Below are positions 20,061 through 28,963 of a stretch of DNA of 64,000 bases, piece by piece. The DNA comes from Micromonospora terminaliae (GTDB taxonomy: Bacteria > Actinomycetota > Actinomycetes > Mycobacteriales > Micromonosporaceae): contig NZ_CP045309.1 of the NCBI RefSeq assembly GCF_009671205.1, positions 4,092,001-4,156,000 of the forward strand, in the 5' to 3' direction. The notes beneath the pieces were generated by a model. That model made no database searches, was not told the DNA's origin, and saw nothing but the letters and a program-made list of their open reading frames with translations. The position numbers were made by a program, and so were the translations under genes. How positions within the stretch are numbered: position 1 is the stretch's first letter; every line of letters begins with the position of its first letter.

Positions 20061-20714
20061 ATGCGTACCAACACCATGCTGCGTAACACCGTTCTGACCG
20101 CTGCCGGCTTCGCCGCCACCGCCGGTGGAATCGCCGGCCCGGCCATCGCCGCCCACGCCACCCCCGCCGAGAAGACCGCCCAGGTCAGCACCGACCGCAA
20201 GGGTCACGGCGAGCGCGAGCTCGACGTGCGCTACGAGGCGCAGCCGAACTTCTACTACTGCGGCCCCGCCGCCACCCGCAACGCCATCTCCGTGCTCGGC
20301 AAGAACATCGACGTCGACGCCATGGCCAAGGAAATGGGCACCACCGAGAACGGCACCAACAGCATCAACGACATCACCCCCGTCCTGAACAAGGAGACCG
20401 GCAAGCACTACCGGTCCGTCGAAATCAAGGACGGCAAGGCCGACGACAAGCAGACCGACACCCTGCGCACCGACATCGTGCGCACCGTCGACGACGGCCG
20501 GGCCGTGGTCGCCAACATCGCCGGCACCACCACCGACACCGACGGCAACACCCACTCCTTCGAGGGTGGCCACTACATCAGCGTCGTGGGCTACCGCGAC
20601 GGCGGGAAGACCGTGACCATCGCGGACTCGGCCGACCCGAACATGGCCTCCTACCGCATCAGCGTGGACAACCTCGCCGACTGGATCGCCACCCGCGGCT
20701 ACTCCGCTTCCTGA
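20061..20714 (+). CDS. Secreted C39-like cysteine peptidase
   Basis: The product has 217 residues. A twin-basic N-terminus and hydrophobic core end in AIAAHA (cleavage near residue 33), so it is secreted. The mature part is a papain-like C39_2 fold with catalytic Cys 67 in FYYCGPAATRNAI, His 171 in GGHYISVVGY and Asp 189 in IADSADP. Such stand-alone secreted C39 proteins are common in Streptomyces but their substrates are unknown. Codon use is strongly biased (AAG, GAC, ATC), which suggests high expression. An AGAAAGG site precedes the ATG by about eleven bases. Upstream lie four promoter-like repeats, and downstream a strong intrinsic terminator. Confidence 0.88.
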   Translation: MRTNTMLRNTVLTAAGFAATAGGIAGPAIAAHATPAEKTAQVSTDRKGHGERELDVRYEAQPNFYYCGPAATRNAISVLGKNIDVDAMAKEMGTTENGTNSINDITPVLNKETGKHYRSVEIKDGKADDKQTDTLRTDIVRTVDDGRAVVANIAGTTTDTDGNTHSFEGGHYISVVGYRDGGKTVTIADSADPNMASYRISVDNLADWIATRGYSAS

Positions 20715-20732
20715 CGATCCGAGCAACACGCG

Positions 20733-20769
20733 AAAGGGCCCGACCCCCTCACGGGGTCGGGCCCTTTTT
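20733..20769. terminator. Strong intrinsic terminator between convergent genes
   Basis: A perfect 12-bp stem (GGGCCCGACCCC with GGGGTCGGGCCC) extended by AAA/TTT pairs and followed by five T residues on the forward strand. It ends the C39 gene and, with its A-run, can also act for dusB on the reverse strand. Confidence 0.93.
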
Positions 20770-20775
20770 CGCGCG

Positions 20776-21948
20776 TCAGCCGCCGGAGTCGTCCAGCTCG
20801 GCGCCGTCCGGCGGGGTGTCGTCGTCGCGGCTCGCGAGCCAGCCGTCGGGGAGAGCGACCTTGCCCGGGGAGTTGGTCCGGCCGCGCGGCTGGCCGAGGG
20901 TCTCCACCGGGAACGGCTCGGTCGGGTCGAGCTTGCCGAGCAGGTCGTCGAGCTGGGCCAGGCTCTCGATCATCGCGAGCGAGCGGCGCAGTTCGCTGCC
21001 GACCGGGAAGCCCTTCAGGTACCAGGCGACGTGCTTGCGGAAGTCGGTGCAGCCGTCGCGCTCGCCCCGGGCCGGGTTGCGGGCGCCGGCCACGAACTGG
21101 TCGACCAGCAGCTCGGCATGCCGGCGCATGGTCGCCGCCACCTCGCCGAGGTTCGGCAGCCGCCGCTCGGTGCGCCCGTTGAAGGCAGCCTCCAGGTCGG
21201 CGAACAGCCAGGGCCGGCCCAGGCAGCCGCGCCCGACCACCACGCCGTCGACGCCGGTGTGGGCGACCATCCGCAGCGCGTCGTCGGCCTCCCAGATGTC
21301 GCCGTTGCCGAGCACCGGCACGTCGAGCGCCTGCTTGAGGGTGGCGATGGCGTCCCAGTCGGCGGTGCCCGAGTAGCGCTGCGCCGCCGTACGCCCGTGC
21401 AGGGCGACCGCCGCCACGCCGGCGTCCTGGGCGGCGAGGCCGGCCTCGACGTACGTCAGGTGGTCGTCGTCGATGCCCTTGCGCATCTTCACGGTGACCG
21501 GCACCCCGGCGGGCGACGCGGCGGCCACGGCGGCCCGGACCAGCCGGGCGAACAGCCGGCGCCGCCACGGCAGGGCCGACCCGCCGCCGCGCCGGGTGAC
21601 CTTGGGGACCGGGCAGCCGAAGTTCAGGTCGATGTGGTCGGCGAGGTTCCGCTCGACGACGATCCGCACGGCGGCGGCGGTGATCTCCGGGTCGGTGCCG
21701 TAGAGCTGGAGGCTGCGGGGCTGCTCGTCCGCGCCGAAGGCGATCATGCGGAGGGTCTTGGGGTTCCGCTCGACCAGCGCCCGCGTGGTGATCATCTCGC
21801 AGACGTAGATGCCGCCGCCCTGCTCACGGCAGAGCCGGCGGAAGCCGACGTTGGTGATCCCGGCCATCGGCGCGAGCACCACGGGCGGCCACACCTCGTG
21901 CGGGCCGAGGGTGAGCGGGCGCAGCGCGGGCAGGGTCGGGGCGGTCAC
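20776..21948 (-). CDS. dusB: tRNA-dihydrouridine synthase
   Basis: Dus enzymes reduce specific uridines in tRNA to dihydrouridine using FMN and NADPH. The 390-residue protein shows the N-terminal VLAPMAGITNVGFRRLCRE, the catalytic Cys in DLNFGCPVPKVTRRGGGSAL, the substrate-binding KMRKGI and the FMN-binding VLGNGDIWEADDALRM. It lies downstream of glyS on the same strand, separated by a strong hairpin (21960-21991), so it probably has its own promoter. DusB is the usual single Dus of actinobacteria. Confidence 0.94.
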   Translation of the reverse strand: MTAPTLPALRPLTLGPHEVWPPVVLAPMAGITNVGFRRLCREQGGGIYVCEMITTRALVERNPKTLRMIAFGADEQPRSLQLYGTDPEITAAAVRIVVERNLADHIDLNFGCPVPKVTRRGGGSALPWRRRLFARLVRAAVAAASPAGVPVTVKMRKGIDDDHLTYVEAGLAAQDAGVAAVALHGRTAAQRYSGTADWDAIATLKQALDVPVLGNGDIWEADDALRMVAHTGVDGVVVGRGCLGRPWLFADLEAAFNGRTERRLPNLGEVAATMRRHAELLVDQFVAGARNPARGERDGCTDFRKHVAWYLKGFPVGSELRRSLAMIESLAQLDDLLGKLDPTEPFPVETLGQPRGRTNSPGKVALPDGWLASRDDDTPPDGAELDDSGG

Positions 21949-21959
21949 CGCACAAGTGT

Positions 21960-21991
21960 ACGGGGCCCCGACCGACCGGTCGGGGCCCCGT
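21960..21991. terminator. Terminator hairpin between glyS and dusB
   Basis: A perfect 14-bp stem (ACGGGGCCCCGACC with GGTCGGGGCCCCGT) and a 4-base loop lies 9 bases after the glyS stop on the reverse strand. Confidence 0.85.
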
Positions 21992-21999
21992 GACCAGCG

Positions 22000-23379
22000 T
22001 CAGCAGCCGGGCAGGCGCTCGATCAGGTAGCGCTCGACCTGGTCCAGGGAGACGCGCTCCTGGGCCATGGTGTCCCGGTTCCGCACGGTCACCGCGTTGT
22101 CGTCCAGGGTGTCGAAGTCGACGGTGACGCAGAACGGCGTGCCGATCTCGTCCTGCCGGCGGTAGCGGCGGCCGATGGCCTGCGAGTCGTCGAACTCGAC
22201 CACCCAGCGCTTGCGCAGGTCGGTCGCGAGCTGCTTGGCCTTGGGCGAGAGCGCCTCGTTGCGGGACAGCGGCAGCACCGCCACCTTGACCGGGGCCAGC
22301 CGGGGGTCGAAGCGCATGACGGTGCGCTTGTCCACGCCGCCCTTGGTGTTCGGGGCCTCGTCCTCGTCGTACGCCTCGAGCAGGAACGCCAGCACCGCGC
22401 GCGTGAGGCCGGCGGCCGGCTCGATCACGTACGGCATCCAGCGCTCGCCCTTGGTCTGGTCGAAGTACGACAGGTCGACGCCGGAGTGCTTGCTGTGCGT
22501 GGACAGGTCGAAGTCGGTCCGGTTGGCGATGCCCTCCAGCTCGGCGAACTCGGTGCCGCCGAACTGGAACCGGTACTCGATGTCGACCGTGCGCTTCGAG
22601 TAGTGGGAGAGCTTCTCCTTGGGGTGCTCGTAGAAGCGCAGGTTGTCCTCGGAGAGGCCCAGGTCGAGGTACCAGTTCCACCGCTCGGCGAGCCAGTACT
22701 CGTGCCACTTCTCGTCGGTGCCCGGCTCGACGAAGAACTCCATCTCCATCTGCTCGAATTCACGGGTCCGGAAGATGAAGTTGCCCGGGGTGATCTCGTT
22801 GCGGAACGACTTGCCGGTCTGCGCGATGCCGAACGGCGGCTTCTTGCGGGCGACCGTCTCCACGTTCTTGTAGTTGACGAAGATGCCCTGGGCGGTCTCC
22901 GGCCGCAGGTAGTGCAGGCCCTCGTCGCTCTCGACCGGGCCCAGGTAGGTCTTCATGAGGCCGTTGAACATCTTCGGCTCGGTGAAGGTGCCCTTGTTGC
23001 CGCAGTTCGGGCAGTTGATCTCCGCCAGCGAGGTCGGCGGCCGGCCGTGCTTGGCCTCGAACGCCTCCTCCAGGTGGTCGGCGCGGAACCGCTTGTGGCA
23101 GGACTGGCACTCGGTGAGCGGGTCGACGAACTCGGCGATGTGGCCGCTGGCCTCCCAGACCTGGCGGGCCAGGATGACGGCGGAGTCCAGGCCGACGACG
23201 TCGTCGCGCTGCTGGACCATGGTCTTCCACCACTGCCGGCGGACGTTCTCCTTGAGCTCGACGCCGAGCGGACCGTAGTCCCAGGCCGACCGGGTGCCCC
23301 CGTAGATCTCGCTGGAGGGGAAGACGAAGCCCCGGCGCTTGGCGAGGCTGACGACGGCGTCGATACGGTCGGCTGGCAT
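22000..23379 (-). CDS. glyS: Glycyl-tRNA synthetase (single-chain, class II)
   Basis: The enzyme charges tRNA-Gly. The 459-residue protein is the homodimeric alpha2 type. It starts [20 protein letters not shown], and includes the class II motif 2 region [19 protein letters not shown], the [12 protein letters not shown] motif and the anticodon-binding domain with [10 protein letters not shown] four-Cys zinc knuckle ([16 protein letters not shown]) is present near residues 75-135. The start is fixed by AGGAGGAAA just upstream of the ATG; longer in-frame starts lack a ribosome site. Its position next to the znu-zur operon matches Streptomyces. Confidence 0.96.
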   Translation of the reverse strand: MPADRIDAVVSLAKRRGFVFPSSEIYGGTRSAWDYGPLGVELKENVRRQWWKTMVQQRDDVVGLDSAVILARQVWEASGHIAEFVDPLTECQSCHKRFRADHLEEAFEAKHGRPPTSLAEINCPNCGNKGTFTEPKMFNGLMKTYLGPVESDEGLHYLRPETAQGIFVNYKNVETVARKKPPFGIAQTGKSFRNEITPGNFIFRTREFEQMEMEFFVEPGTDEKWHEYWLAERWNWYLDLGLSEDNLRFYEHPKEKLSHYSKRTVDIEYRFQFGGTEFAELEGIANRTDFDLSTHSKHSGVDLSYFDQTKGERWMPYVIEPAAGLTRAVLAFLLEAYDEDEAPNTKGGVDKRTVMRFDPRLAPVKVAVLPLSRNEALSPKAKQLATDLRKRWVVEFDDSQAIGRRYRRQDEIGTPFCVTVDFDTLDDNAVTVRNRDTMAQERVSLDQVERYLIERLPGC

Positions 23380-23492
23380 GTTTCCTCCTACGCCGGCTGG
23401 CGGTCGGCGGGGGCGATGTGAGTGTTTCCGGACGGTTCGGCACAACGGTACGACCACCGCGGCCCCGAGCCCAGCAGAATACCGGGGCCCCG

Positions 23493-24101
23493 TCAGCTCA
23501 CCCCGCACACCTCCATGCCGCCGGTCTGCTGGTCGGGCGCCAGCGTGACGGTCTGCGCCTCCCGCCGGCCGCCGGCCAGGGTCACGTCGACCGGCACGGT
23601 CAGCGTCGCGGTGTCGACCTTGCCCACCCGGTAGCCGGAGACCTGCGGCTCGGTGGCCACCCGCTGCTCGAACTCGTGCCGGGACTCCCGCCGCCGGGCG
23701 TCGTCGCAGAGCTGGTCGTAGGCCTTCGAGAAGTCCTTGGCGACGAGCGCCTGGTAGTAGTCGTCGGTCACCGCCTTGCCCTGCTCCTCGACGGCCTGCA
23801 CGTTGCTCACCGCGAGCCCGACCACGGCCGCGCCGCCCCCGCCGCAGCAGAGCAGCACGGCGAGCGCGCCGACCCCCAGGCCGAGCCAGAGCCGGGCCCG
23901 GCCGCCCTCGGTGGGCGGGGCGGCGAACGGCGGGGCCACCCCGGGACCGGGCGGCGGCGCGGGAACGCCCGGCTCGCCCGGCGGCACCGGCGGCATGCCG
24001 GGCGGCGGCGCGGGGACGCCCGGCTCGCCCGGGGAGCCCGGAACCGGCATGCCGGAGGGCACGGGCGGGGGTGGTGGGGCAGCCGGCCCGGGAGCGGTCA
24101 T
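23493..24101 (-). CDS. Pro-rich single-pass membrane protein (DUF4878/NTF2-like extracellular domain)
   Basis: The 202-residue product has a cytoplasmic N-terminal 70 residues of Pro/Gly repeats ([10 protein letters not shown] recurring), one membrane helix (about 72-98, with [14 protein letters not shown]) and an extracellular domain of about 100 residues. The last part ([27 protein letters not shown] and onward) looks like the small NTF2-like domains found in actinobacterial membrane proteins, with two Cys (about 140 and 199) that may form a disulfide. No function is known. Confidence 0.75.
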   Translation of the reverse strand: MTAPGPAAPPPPPVPSGMPVPGSPGEPGVPAPPPGMPPVPPGEPGVPAPPPGPGVAPPFAAPPTEGGRARLWLGLGVGALAVLLCCGGGGAAVVGLAVSNVQAVEEQGKAVTDDYYQALVAKDFSKAYDQLCDDARRRESRHEFEQRVATEPQVSGYRVGKVDTATLTVPVDVTLAGGRREAQTVTLAPDQQTGGMEVCGVS

Positions 24102-24126
24102 ACGCGCCAGGGTAGTGCCCCCGGCC

Positions 24127-24468
24127 TCAGCGGTAAGGACCTGCGGCCCGATCACTGGCCGCCACGACGATCTCGCCGTCCGGCGCGGCACTGGCCAGTG
24201 TCTCGTACGCCGAGGGCTCGTCCACCGACCGGGCGAGCAGCGGCACCGCAGTGACCTTGACGTCGAAGCCCCCGAGCGCCCGCCGGTACGCCCCGACGGA
24301 CTCCCACTCGGTGAGCAGGCACCAGTGGTCGGGGTCGTCCAGCGCGCGGAGCAGTTCGCCGCGTAGGTAGCCCGGTCGGGCGGCGAGCGCGGCGAGCGCG
24401 GCGTGCGCCTCCCGGGTGAACTCGTCCGCCACGCCGGCGTCCACCACGAACCGGTTGGTGACCAGCAC
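24127..24468 (-). CDS. Antibiotic biosynthesis monooxygenase (ABM) domain protein
   Basis: The start is GTG (product VLVTNRFVVDAGVADEF) with AGGAGGA five bases upstream. The 113-residue protein is one dimeric ferredoxin-like ABM domain, with the typical EFTREAHAALAALAARPGYLRGEL and the conserved Trp pair in HWCLLTEWESVGAYRRAL. ABM proteins include heme-degrading and quinone-forming monooxygenases, and many members are of unknown activity. It is divergent from the small membrane protein at 24496. Confidence 0.82.
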   Translation of the reverse strand: MLVTNRFVVDAGVADEFTREAHAALAALAARPGYLRGELLRALDDPDHWCLLTEWESVGAYRRALGGFDVKVTAVPLLARSVDEPSAYETLASAAPDGEIVVAASDRAAGPYR

Positions 24469-24495
24469 CTGGTTCCTCCTCGTAGAGTCTGTGGC

Positions 24496-24753
24496 ATGCA
24501 GCGTACGCAGACTCCCGTGCTGTCCCGGTTGGCCCGGCTCAACCCGACGACGGTGTTCCTGGCCGCGCTGGTCCTGGTGCTGGTCGGGCTGTTCGCGCCC
24601 GGCGCGGCGGGCGGGCTGCTGCTGCTGGCGCTGGCCGGCGGGCTGGTGTGGCTGATGACCGCCACCTGGCCGGTGCAGGCCCCGGCGACGCGGGTGCTGC
24701 GGCTGCTGATGCTCACCCTGCTGATCACGATCGCGCTGGCGAAGCTGCTCTGA
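24496..24753 (+). CDS. Small two-to-three-helix membrane protein (DUF6703-like)
   Basis: An 85-residue protein with hydrophobic segments at about 19-36, 38-55 and 66-83. It starts MQRTQTPVLSRLARLNPTTV. Proteins of this size and layout are conserved next to zinc-uptake genes in Micromonospora and other actinobacteria. Function is unknown. It ends 70 bases before znuA. Confidence 0.7.
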   Translation: MQRTQTPVLSRLARLNPTTVFLAALVLVLVGLFAPGAAGGLLLLALAGGLVWLMTATWPVQAPATRVLRLLMLTLLITIALAKLL

Positions 24754-24788
24754 CCGTTGACCTGCGCAGACATGCAATCATGCGTTTT

Positions 24789-24808
24789 TGACAATCAATT
24801 TCGTTATC
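24789..24808. promoter_or_regulatory. Candidate Zur box and promoter of the zinc operon
   Basis: TGACAATCAATTTCGTTATC is an AT-rich, roughly symmetric element of the kind bound by actinobacterial Zur (TGxxAATxATTxxCA-like), 15 bases upstream of znuA. It overlaps TTGACA (24788-24793), a -35-like hexamer. The operon encodes its own Zur, which supports the assignment. Confidence 0.6.
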
Positions 24809-24823
24809 GCGGACAGTAGTCGC

Positions 24824-25765
24824 ATGACCGTCCGCTCCGCCCCCCGCGTCCTCGCCGCCGCCACCGCCGCCCTGCTCACCCTGGGCGGCCTCGCCGCCTG
24901 CTCGCACGGCGGGGGCGGCGGGAGCGACCCGGACCGGGTCGACGTGGTGGCCGCCTTCTACCCGCTCCAGTTCCTCGCCGAGAAGATCGGCGGCGACGCC
25001 GTCCGCGTGACCAGCCTGACCAAGCCCGGCGCGGAGCCCCACGACCTGGAGCTCAACCCCCGCCAGGTGGGCCAGGTGGTCGACGCCGAGCTGATCGTCT
25101 ACCTCACCGGGTTCCAGCCGGCCGTGGACGAGGCGGTCGAGCAGAACGGCGGCGACCGGGCGTTCGACGTGGCGGGTGTGCAACCGCTGCTCGACGCCGC
25201 CGCGGGCGGCCACCAGCACGAGGGTGAGGCCGGTCACGAGGAGGAGTCCGGCGGCAAGGACCCGCACCTCTGGCTGGACCCGACGCGGCTGGCCGCCGTC
25301 GGTGACCGGCTCGCCGAGCGGCTCGGCAAGGTCGACCCGGGCCGGGCCGCCGACTACACCGCCCGGGCGGCGGCACTTCGCACCGAGCTGACCGGGCTCG
25401 ACGCCGACTACACCCGCGGGCTGGCCACCTGCCAGCGCCGGGAGATCGTGACCAGCCACACCGCCTTCGGCTACCTGGCCGAGCACTACCGGCTCGAGCA
25501 GGTCGGCATCACCGGCCTCAGCCCGGACGCCGAGCCCTCCCCGCAGCGCCTCGCCGAGGTGGCGAAGGAGGCCCGGGAGCACGCGGCCACCACCATCTTC
25601 TTCGAGACGCTGGTCAGCCCCAAGATCGCCGAGACCGTGGCCCGGGAGGTCGGGGCGCGGACCGCCGTGCTCGACCCCATCGAGGGCCCGCCCGCCGACG
25701 GCGACTACCTCTCGGCGATGCGCGCCAACCTCCAGACCCTGCGGACCGCCTTGGACTGCTCATGA
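24824..25765 (+). CDS. znuA: Zinc ABC transporter substrate-binding lipoprotein
   Basis: The 313-residue product has a lipoprotein signal with lipobox LAAC (Cys 26). It is a cluster A-I metal-binding protein: the conserved KPGAEPHDLELNPRQ supplies one His ligand, a His-rich loop (GGHQHEGEAGHEEE, about residues 125-140) is typical of zinc rather than manganese proteins, and DPHLWLDP, SHTAFGYLAEHY and the final Asp region complete the site. It captures zinc outside the membrane and hands it to ZnuB. It is first in an operon with overlapping starts (ATGA to znuC) and a candidate Zur site in front. Confidence 0.93.
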   Translation: MTVRSAPRVLAAATAALLTLGGLAACSHGGGGGSDPDRVDVVAAFYPLQFLAEKIGGDAVRVTSLTKPGAEPHDLELNPRQVGQVVDAELIVYLTGFQPAVDEAVEQNGGDRAFDVAGVQPLLDAAAGGHQHEGEAGHEEESGGKDPHLWLDPTRLAAVGDRLAERLGKVDPGRAADYTARAAALRTELTGLDADYTRGLATCQRREIVTSHTAFGYLAEHYRLEQVGITGLSPDAEPSPQRLAEVAKEAREHAATTIFFETLVSPKIAETVAREVGARTAVLDPIEGPPADGDYLSAMRANLQTLRTALDCS

Positions 25766-26523
25766 CCGAACCCGTCATCCAGGTCACGCACGCCGCCGTC
25801 GGCTACGACGGCCGGGCGGTGCTGCGCGACGTCTCCCTGACCGTCACGGCCGGCGAGGTGATCGCCGTGCTCGGCGCCAACGGCTCCGGCAAGTCGACCC
25901 TCATCCGCGCCGTGCTCGGCCTGGTGCCGCTCGGCGCCGGGTCGGTCACCCTCTTCGGCACGCCGCAGCGGCGCTTCCGGCAGTGGCACCGCATCGGGTA
26001 CGTCCCGCAGCGGCTCGGCGCGGGCAGCGGCGTGCCCGCCACGGTCGGCGAGGTGGTGGCCTCCGGGCGGCTGGCCCGGCGGGGCGTGCTGCGCCCGTCC
26101 GGGCGGGCCGACCGGGAGGCGGTCGCCGAGGCGCTCAACGCGGTCGGGCTCGCCGACCGGGCCGGCGACCCGGTCGCCACGCTCTCCGGCGGCCAGCAGC
26201 AGCGCACCCTGATCGCCCGGGCCCTGGCCGGCCGGCCGGAGGTGCTGGTGCTCGACGAGCCGACGGCCGGGGTCGACGCGGCCAGCCAGGAGGCGTTCGC
26301 CGACGCGCTGCGCGCCTTCCGCGACGGCGGCGGCACGGTGCTGCTGGTCGCCCACGAACTGGGGCCGCTGCGCCCGCTGATCAGCCGGGCCGTCGTCGTC
26401 CACCAGGGCGGCATCTGCCACGACGGCGCGGTGCCGGAACCGGCCGGGCACCACGCCGAGCCGGGCCACGACCACGTGCACCCGCACTGCGACGAGGAGC
26501 CCGCCGGGCTGTGGAGCATGTGA
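25762..26523 (+). CDS. znuC: Zinc ABC transporter ATP-binding protein
   Basis: The 253-residue ATPase shows Walker A GANGSGKST, signature LSGGQQQRTLIAR, Walker B VLVLDEPTAGVD and the switch His in LLVAHELGPL. The last 30 residues are unusually His-rich (GHHAEPGHDHVHPHC), which may bind zinc; many ZnuC proteins have such a tail. Start overlaps the znuA stop, and the stop overlaps the znuB start (TGATG). Confidence 0.93.
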   Translation: MTEPVIQVTHAAVGYDGRAVLRDVSLTVTAGEVIAVLGANGSGKSTLIRAVLGLVPLGAGSVTLFGTPQRRFRQWHRIGYVPQRLGAGSGVPATVGEVVASGRLARRGVLRPSGRADREAVAEALNAVGLADRAGDPVATLSGGQQQRTLIARALAGRPEVLVLDEPTAGVDAASQEAFADALRAFRDGGGTVLLVAHELGPLRPLISRAVVVHQGGICHDGAVPEPAGHHAEPGHDHVHPHCDEEPAGLWSM

Positions 26524-27395
26524 TGGACCTCTTCCAGTACGACTTCATGCTGCGTGCCCTGGTCGGCGCGCTCGTCATCGGGCTGGCGGCCCCGGCGCTC
26601 GGCATCTACCTGGTGCAGCGCCGGCTGGCGCTGATCGGCGACGGCATCGGCCACGTGGCGCTCACCGGCGTCGGCGCCGGACTGCTGCTCAACCGGTCCC
26701 CCGTGCTGGTGGCGGTCGTCGCGGCCACGCTGGGCGCCATCGTCATCGAGCTGGTCCGTTCGCGCGGGCGCACCTCCGGCGACCTGGCCCTCGCGCTGCT
26801 GTTCTACGGCGGCATCGCCGGCGGCGTGATGCTGGTCGGGCTCTCCGACGCCAGCAGCGGGTCGCTCAACGCGTACCTCTTCGGGTCGCTGACCACGACG
26901 TCGCCGGCCGACCTCGTCACCATCCTGGTGCTCGGCGTGGCGATCCTGGTGACCATGCTGGCGCTGCGCCCGGCGCTCTTCGCGGTCTGCCACGACGAGG
27001 AGTACGCCCGGGTGTCCGGCCTGCCGGTGCGGGCGTTGAACCTGCTCCTCGCGGTCGGCACGGCGGTGACGGTGACGATCGCCATGCGGGCGGTCGGGGT
27101 GCTGCTGATCAGCGCGCTCATGGTGGTGCCGGTGGCCACCGCGCAGCAGGTGACCCGGGGGTTCCGGGCCACCATGGGCGCGGCCATGGCGCTCGGGCTG
27201 TTCGCCGCCGGGGCCGGGGTCTGGGTGGCCGCCACCGCGGACACGGCGCCCGGCGCCTCGGTGGTGCTGCTGGCCATCGGCTCGTTCCTGGTGGTGGCGC
27301 TGCTCGCGGCGGGCCGGCGGGCGCTGCGCCGGCGGACCGGGCCGGCCGCCGTGCCGGTGGCCGAGCCGCCGGAACACGAGGTGGTCCTGCGGTGA
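26523..27395 (+). CDS. znuB: Zinc ABC transporter permease
   Basis: The 290-residue product has about eight membrane helices and the ABC-3 family hallmark ALIGDGIGHVALTGVGAGLLL near the N-terminus, plus the EEYARVSGLPVRALN cytoplasmic coupling loop. It forms the zinc channel of the ZnuABC importer. Translation is coupled to znuC through the overlapping stop and start. The next gene begins 43 bases downstream. Confidence 0.93.
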   Translation: MDLFQYDFMLRALVGALVIGLAAPALGIYLVQRRLALIGDGIGHVALTGVGAGLLLNRSPVLVAVVAATLGAIVIELVRSRGRTSGDLALALLFYGGIAGGVMLVGLSDASSGSLNAYLFGSLTTTSPADLVTILVLGVAILVTMLALRPALFAVCHDEEYARVSGLPVRALNLLLAVGTAVTVTIAMRAVGVLLISALMVVPVATAQQVTRGFRATMGAAMALGLFAAGAGVWVAATADTAPGASVVLLAIGSFLVVALLAAGRRALRRRTGPAAVPVAEPPEHEVVLR

Positions 27396-27438
27396 GGGCG
27401 TCCCGGCCGGCGCTGTCGGCATTGGTTACCGTTACGGG

Positions 27439-27738
27439 GTGACGGTCACGAACGGGTACGACGCCTTCGAGGGCGCGGGTGACCTGCTGCGCGCGCTGTC
27501 GGCGCCGATCCGGCTGGCGATCGTGAGCGAACTGGCCGAGGGCGAGCGCTGCGTGCACGAGCTGGTGGAGAAGCTCGGCGCCCCGCAGCCGCTGGTCTCC
27601 CAGCACCTGCGGGTGCTGCGCGGCGCCGGCGTGGTGCGCGGCTCGCGGCGTGGCCGGGAGATCGCGTACGCGCTGGTGGACGAGCACGTCGCGCACATCG
27701 TGGCCGACGCCGTGAGCCACGCCGGGGAGCGGCCGTGA
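27439..27738 (+). CDS. ArsR/SmtB-family metal-responsive repressor
   Basis: This 99-residue winged-helix protein has the recognition segment APQPLVSQHLRVLRGAGVV, and ends with HVAHIVADAVSHAGE, the alpha5 region whose His/Asp residues bind zinc in SmtB/CzrA/NmtR-type proteins. It lacks the ELCVCDL-type Cys pair of arsenic sensors; the corresponding place reads GERCVHELVE with one Cys and one His. The pair ArsR plus Fur (Zur) in one transcript with znuACB is the arrangement seen for SmtB-Zur in mycobacteria, where SmtB controls zur. An imperfect palindrome, GGTTACCGTTAC, lies just upstream of the start. Confidence 0.88.
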   Translation: MTVTNGYDAFEGAGDLLRALSAPIRLAIVSELAEGERCVHELVEKLGAPQPLVSQHLRVLRGAGVVRGSRRGREIAYALVDEHVAHIVADAVSHAGERP

Positions 27739-28127
27739 CCGAGGGCGCACTGCGCAACACCCGGCAGCGGACCGCGGTGAGCGCCCTGCTGGCCGAGGTC
27801 GACGGCTTCCACAGCGCCCAGGACCTGCATGCCATGCTGCGCCAGCGCGGCGAGCGGGTCGGCCTCACCACCGTCTACCGGACCCTGCAGGGGCTCGCCG
27901 ACGCGGGCGAGATCGACGTGATGCGCCCGCCGGGCGGCGAGCACCTCTACCGGCGGTGCAGCGAGGGCCATCACCACCACCTGGTCTGCCGGGCCTGCGG
28001 CCGGACCGTGGAGGTGGCCGGCCCGGTGGTCGAGAGCTGGGCCGAGCGGGTCGCCGCCGAACACGGGTACGTGCAGGTCAGCCACACCCTGGAGATCTTC
28101 GGCACCTGCCCGGGCTGCGCCCGCTGA
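27735..28127 (+). CDS. zur: Fur-family zinc uptake regulator Zur
   Basis: The 130-residue regulator has an N-terminal winged helix (LTTVYRTLQGLADAGEID) and a dimerisation domain with the structural zinc site formed by Cys 85/88 (CRAC) and Cys 125/128 (CPGC). The sensing-site His cluster is EGHHHHLVC. It overlaps the ArsR stop codon (GTGA), completing the operon. Zur represses znu genes when zinc is adequate; the likely operator is at 24789-24808, so the loop is autoregulatory. Confidence 0.92.
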   Translation: MTEGALRNTRQRTAVSALLAEVDGFHSAQDLHAMLRQRGERVGLTTVYRTLQGLADAGEIDVMRPPGGEHLYRRCSEGHHHHLVCRACGRTVEVAGPVVESWAERVAAEHGYVQVSHTLEIFGTCPGCAR

Positions 28128-28175
28128 CAAATCCGACCCGTGCCCGCGCGGCCGGGCCGTGGCACGCTGTCCGGC

Positions 28176-28781
28176 GTGAAGATCTACGCCGACCGTTTTC
28201 CGACCGCACTCCGTCAGCTCCTCACCGATCTGCTCGTGGTCGTCTGGGTGTACGCGGCGATCCGCTTCGCGCTCTGGGTACACGACCTGGTCGAGAAGCT
28301 CGCCGTACCCGGACAGAAGCTGGAGGGTGCCGGCGGCGGGCTCGCCGACAACCTGGCCGACGCCGGCGGCAAGGTCGGCCGGGTGCCGCTGGTCGGCGAC
28401 GAGCTGACCACGCCCTTCACCAAGGCCGCCGAGGCCGCCCGCGCGGTCGCCGAGGCCGGCCGCGACCAGCAGGAGCTGGTCGGCCAGCTGGCCCTGGCGC
28501 TGGCCGTCGCGGTGCTGGTCTTCCCGCTCGGGCTCGTGCTCTTCGGCTGGCTGCCGCTGCGGGTGCGCTGGATGCGCCGGGCCGGCGCCGCGAAGGCCCT
28601 GGCCGCCGCACCGGCCGGGCGCGACCTGCTGGCGCTGCGCGCCCTCGCCGGCCAGCCCCTCGCCAAGCTGAACCGGATCGCGCCGGACGTGGCCGAGGCG
28701 TGGCGCCGCGGCGACGACGAGACGGTCGACGCGCTCGCCGCGCTGGAGCTGCGCGGACTGGGGCTGCGCACCGGCCGGTAA
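28176..28781 (+). CDS. Conserved actinobacterial membrane protein
   Basis: The start chosen is GTG (VKIYADRFPTALRQ). The 201-residue protein has one helix near residues 18-38 and another near 105-128, with an Ala/Gly-rich amphipathic region between that contains GDELTTPFTKAAEAAR. The cytoplasmic C-terminus ends with a helical part (NRIAPDVAEAWRRGDDET). I do not recognise the family beyond 'hypothetical membrane protein of actinobacteria', and no function is proposed. It is 9 bases ahead of a tiny membrane protein gene. Confidence 0.75.
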   Translation: MKIYADRFPTALRQLLTDLLVVVWVYAAIRFALWVHDLVEKLAVPGQKLEGAGGGLADNLADAGGKVGRVPLVGDELTTPFTKAAEAARAVAEAGRDQQELVGQLALALAVAVLVFPLGLVLFGWLPLRVRWMRRAGAAKALAAAPAGRDLLALRALAGQPLAKLNRIAPDVAEAWRRGDDETVDALAALELRGLGLRTGR

Positions 28782-28790
28782 GGTGTGCCG

Positions 28791-28958
28791 GTGCTGTACT
28801 TCCTGATCGTCGTCGCGGTCCTGCTCCTGATCTACGCGGGCGTGCTCGTGAGCTTCGTCCGCAAGGGCCGCCGGATCCCGCCGGCCGCGTACCTGGTGCT
28901 GGCCGGGCTGAACGGGCTCATCCTGGCCGGGGTGATCGCCTGGGCGGTCGCCCGCTGA
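28791..28958 (+). CDS. Tiny two-helix membrane protein
   Basis: A 55-residue open frame starts with GTG at 28791 and ends at the TGA at 28956-28958. It has hydrophobic helices at about 2-22 and 33-52 with a basic loop RKGRRIPP between them. The AAGGTGTG just before the start and the close spacing to the gene above support it as real. It is followed at once by a terminator. Function is unknown. Confidence 0.7.
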   Translation: MLYFLIVVAVLLLIYAGVLVSFVRKGRRIPPAAYLVLAGLNGLILAGVIAWAVAR

Positions 28959-28963
28959 CGGCG

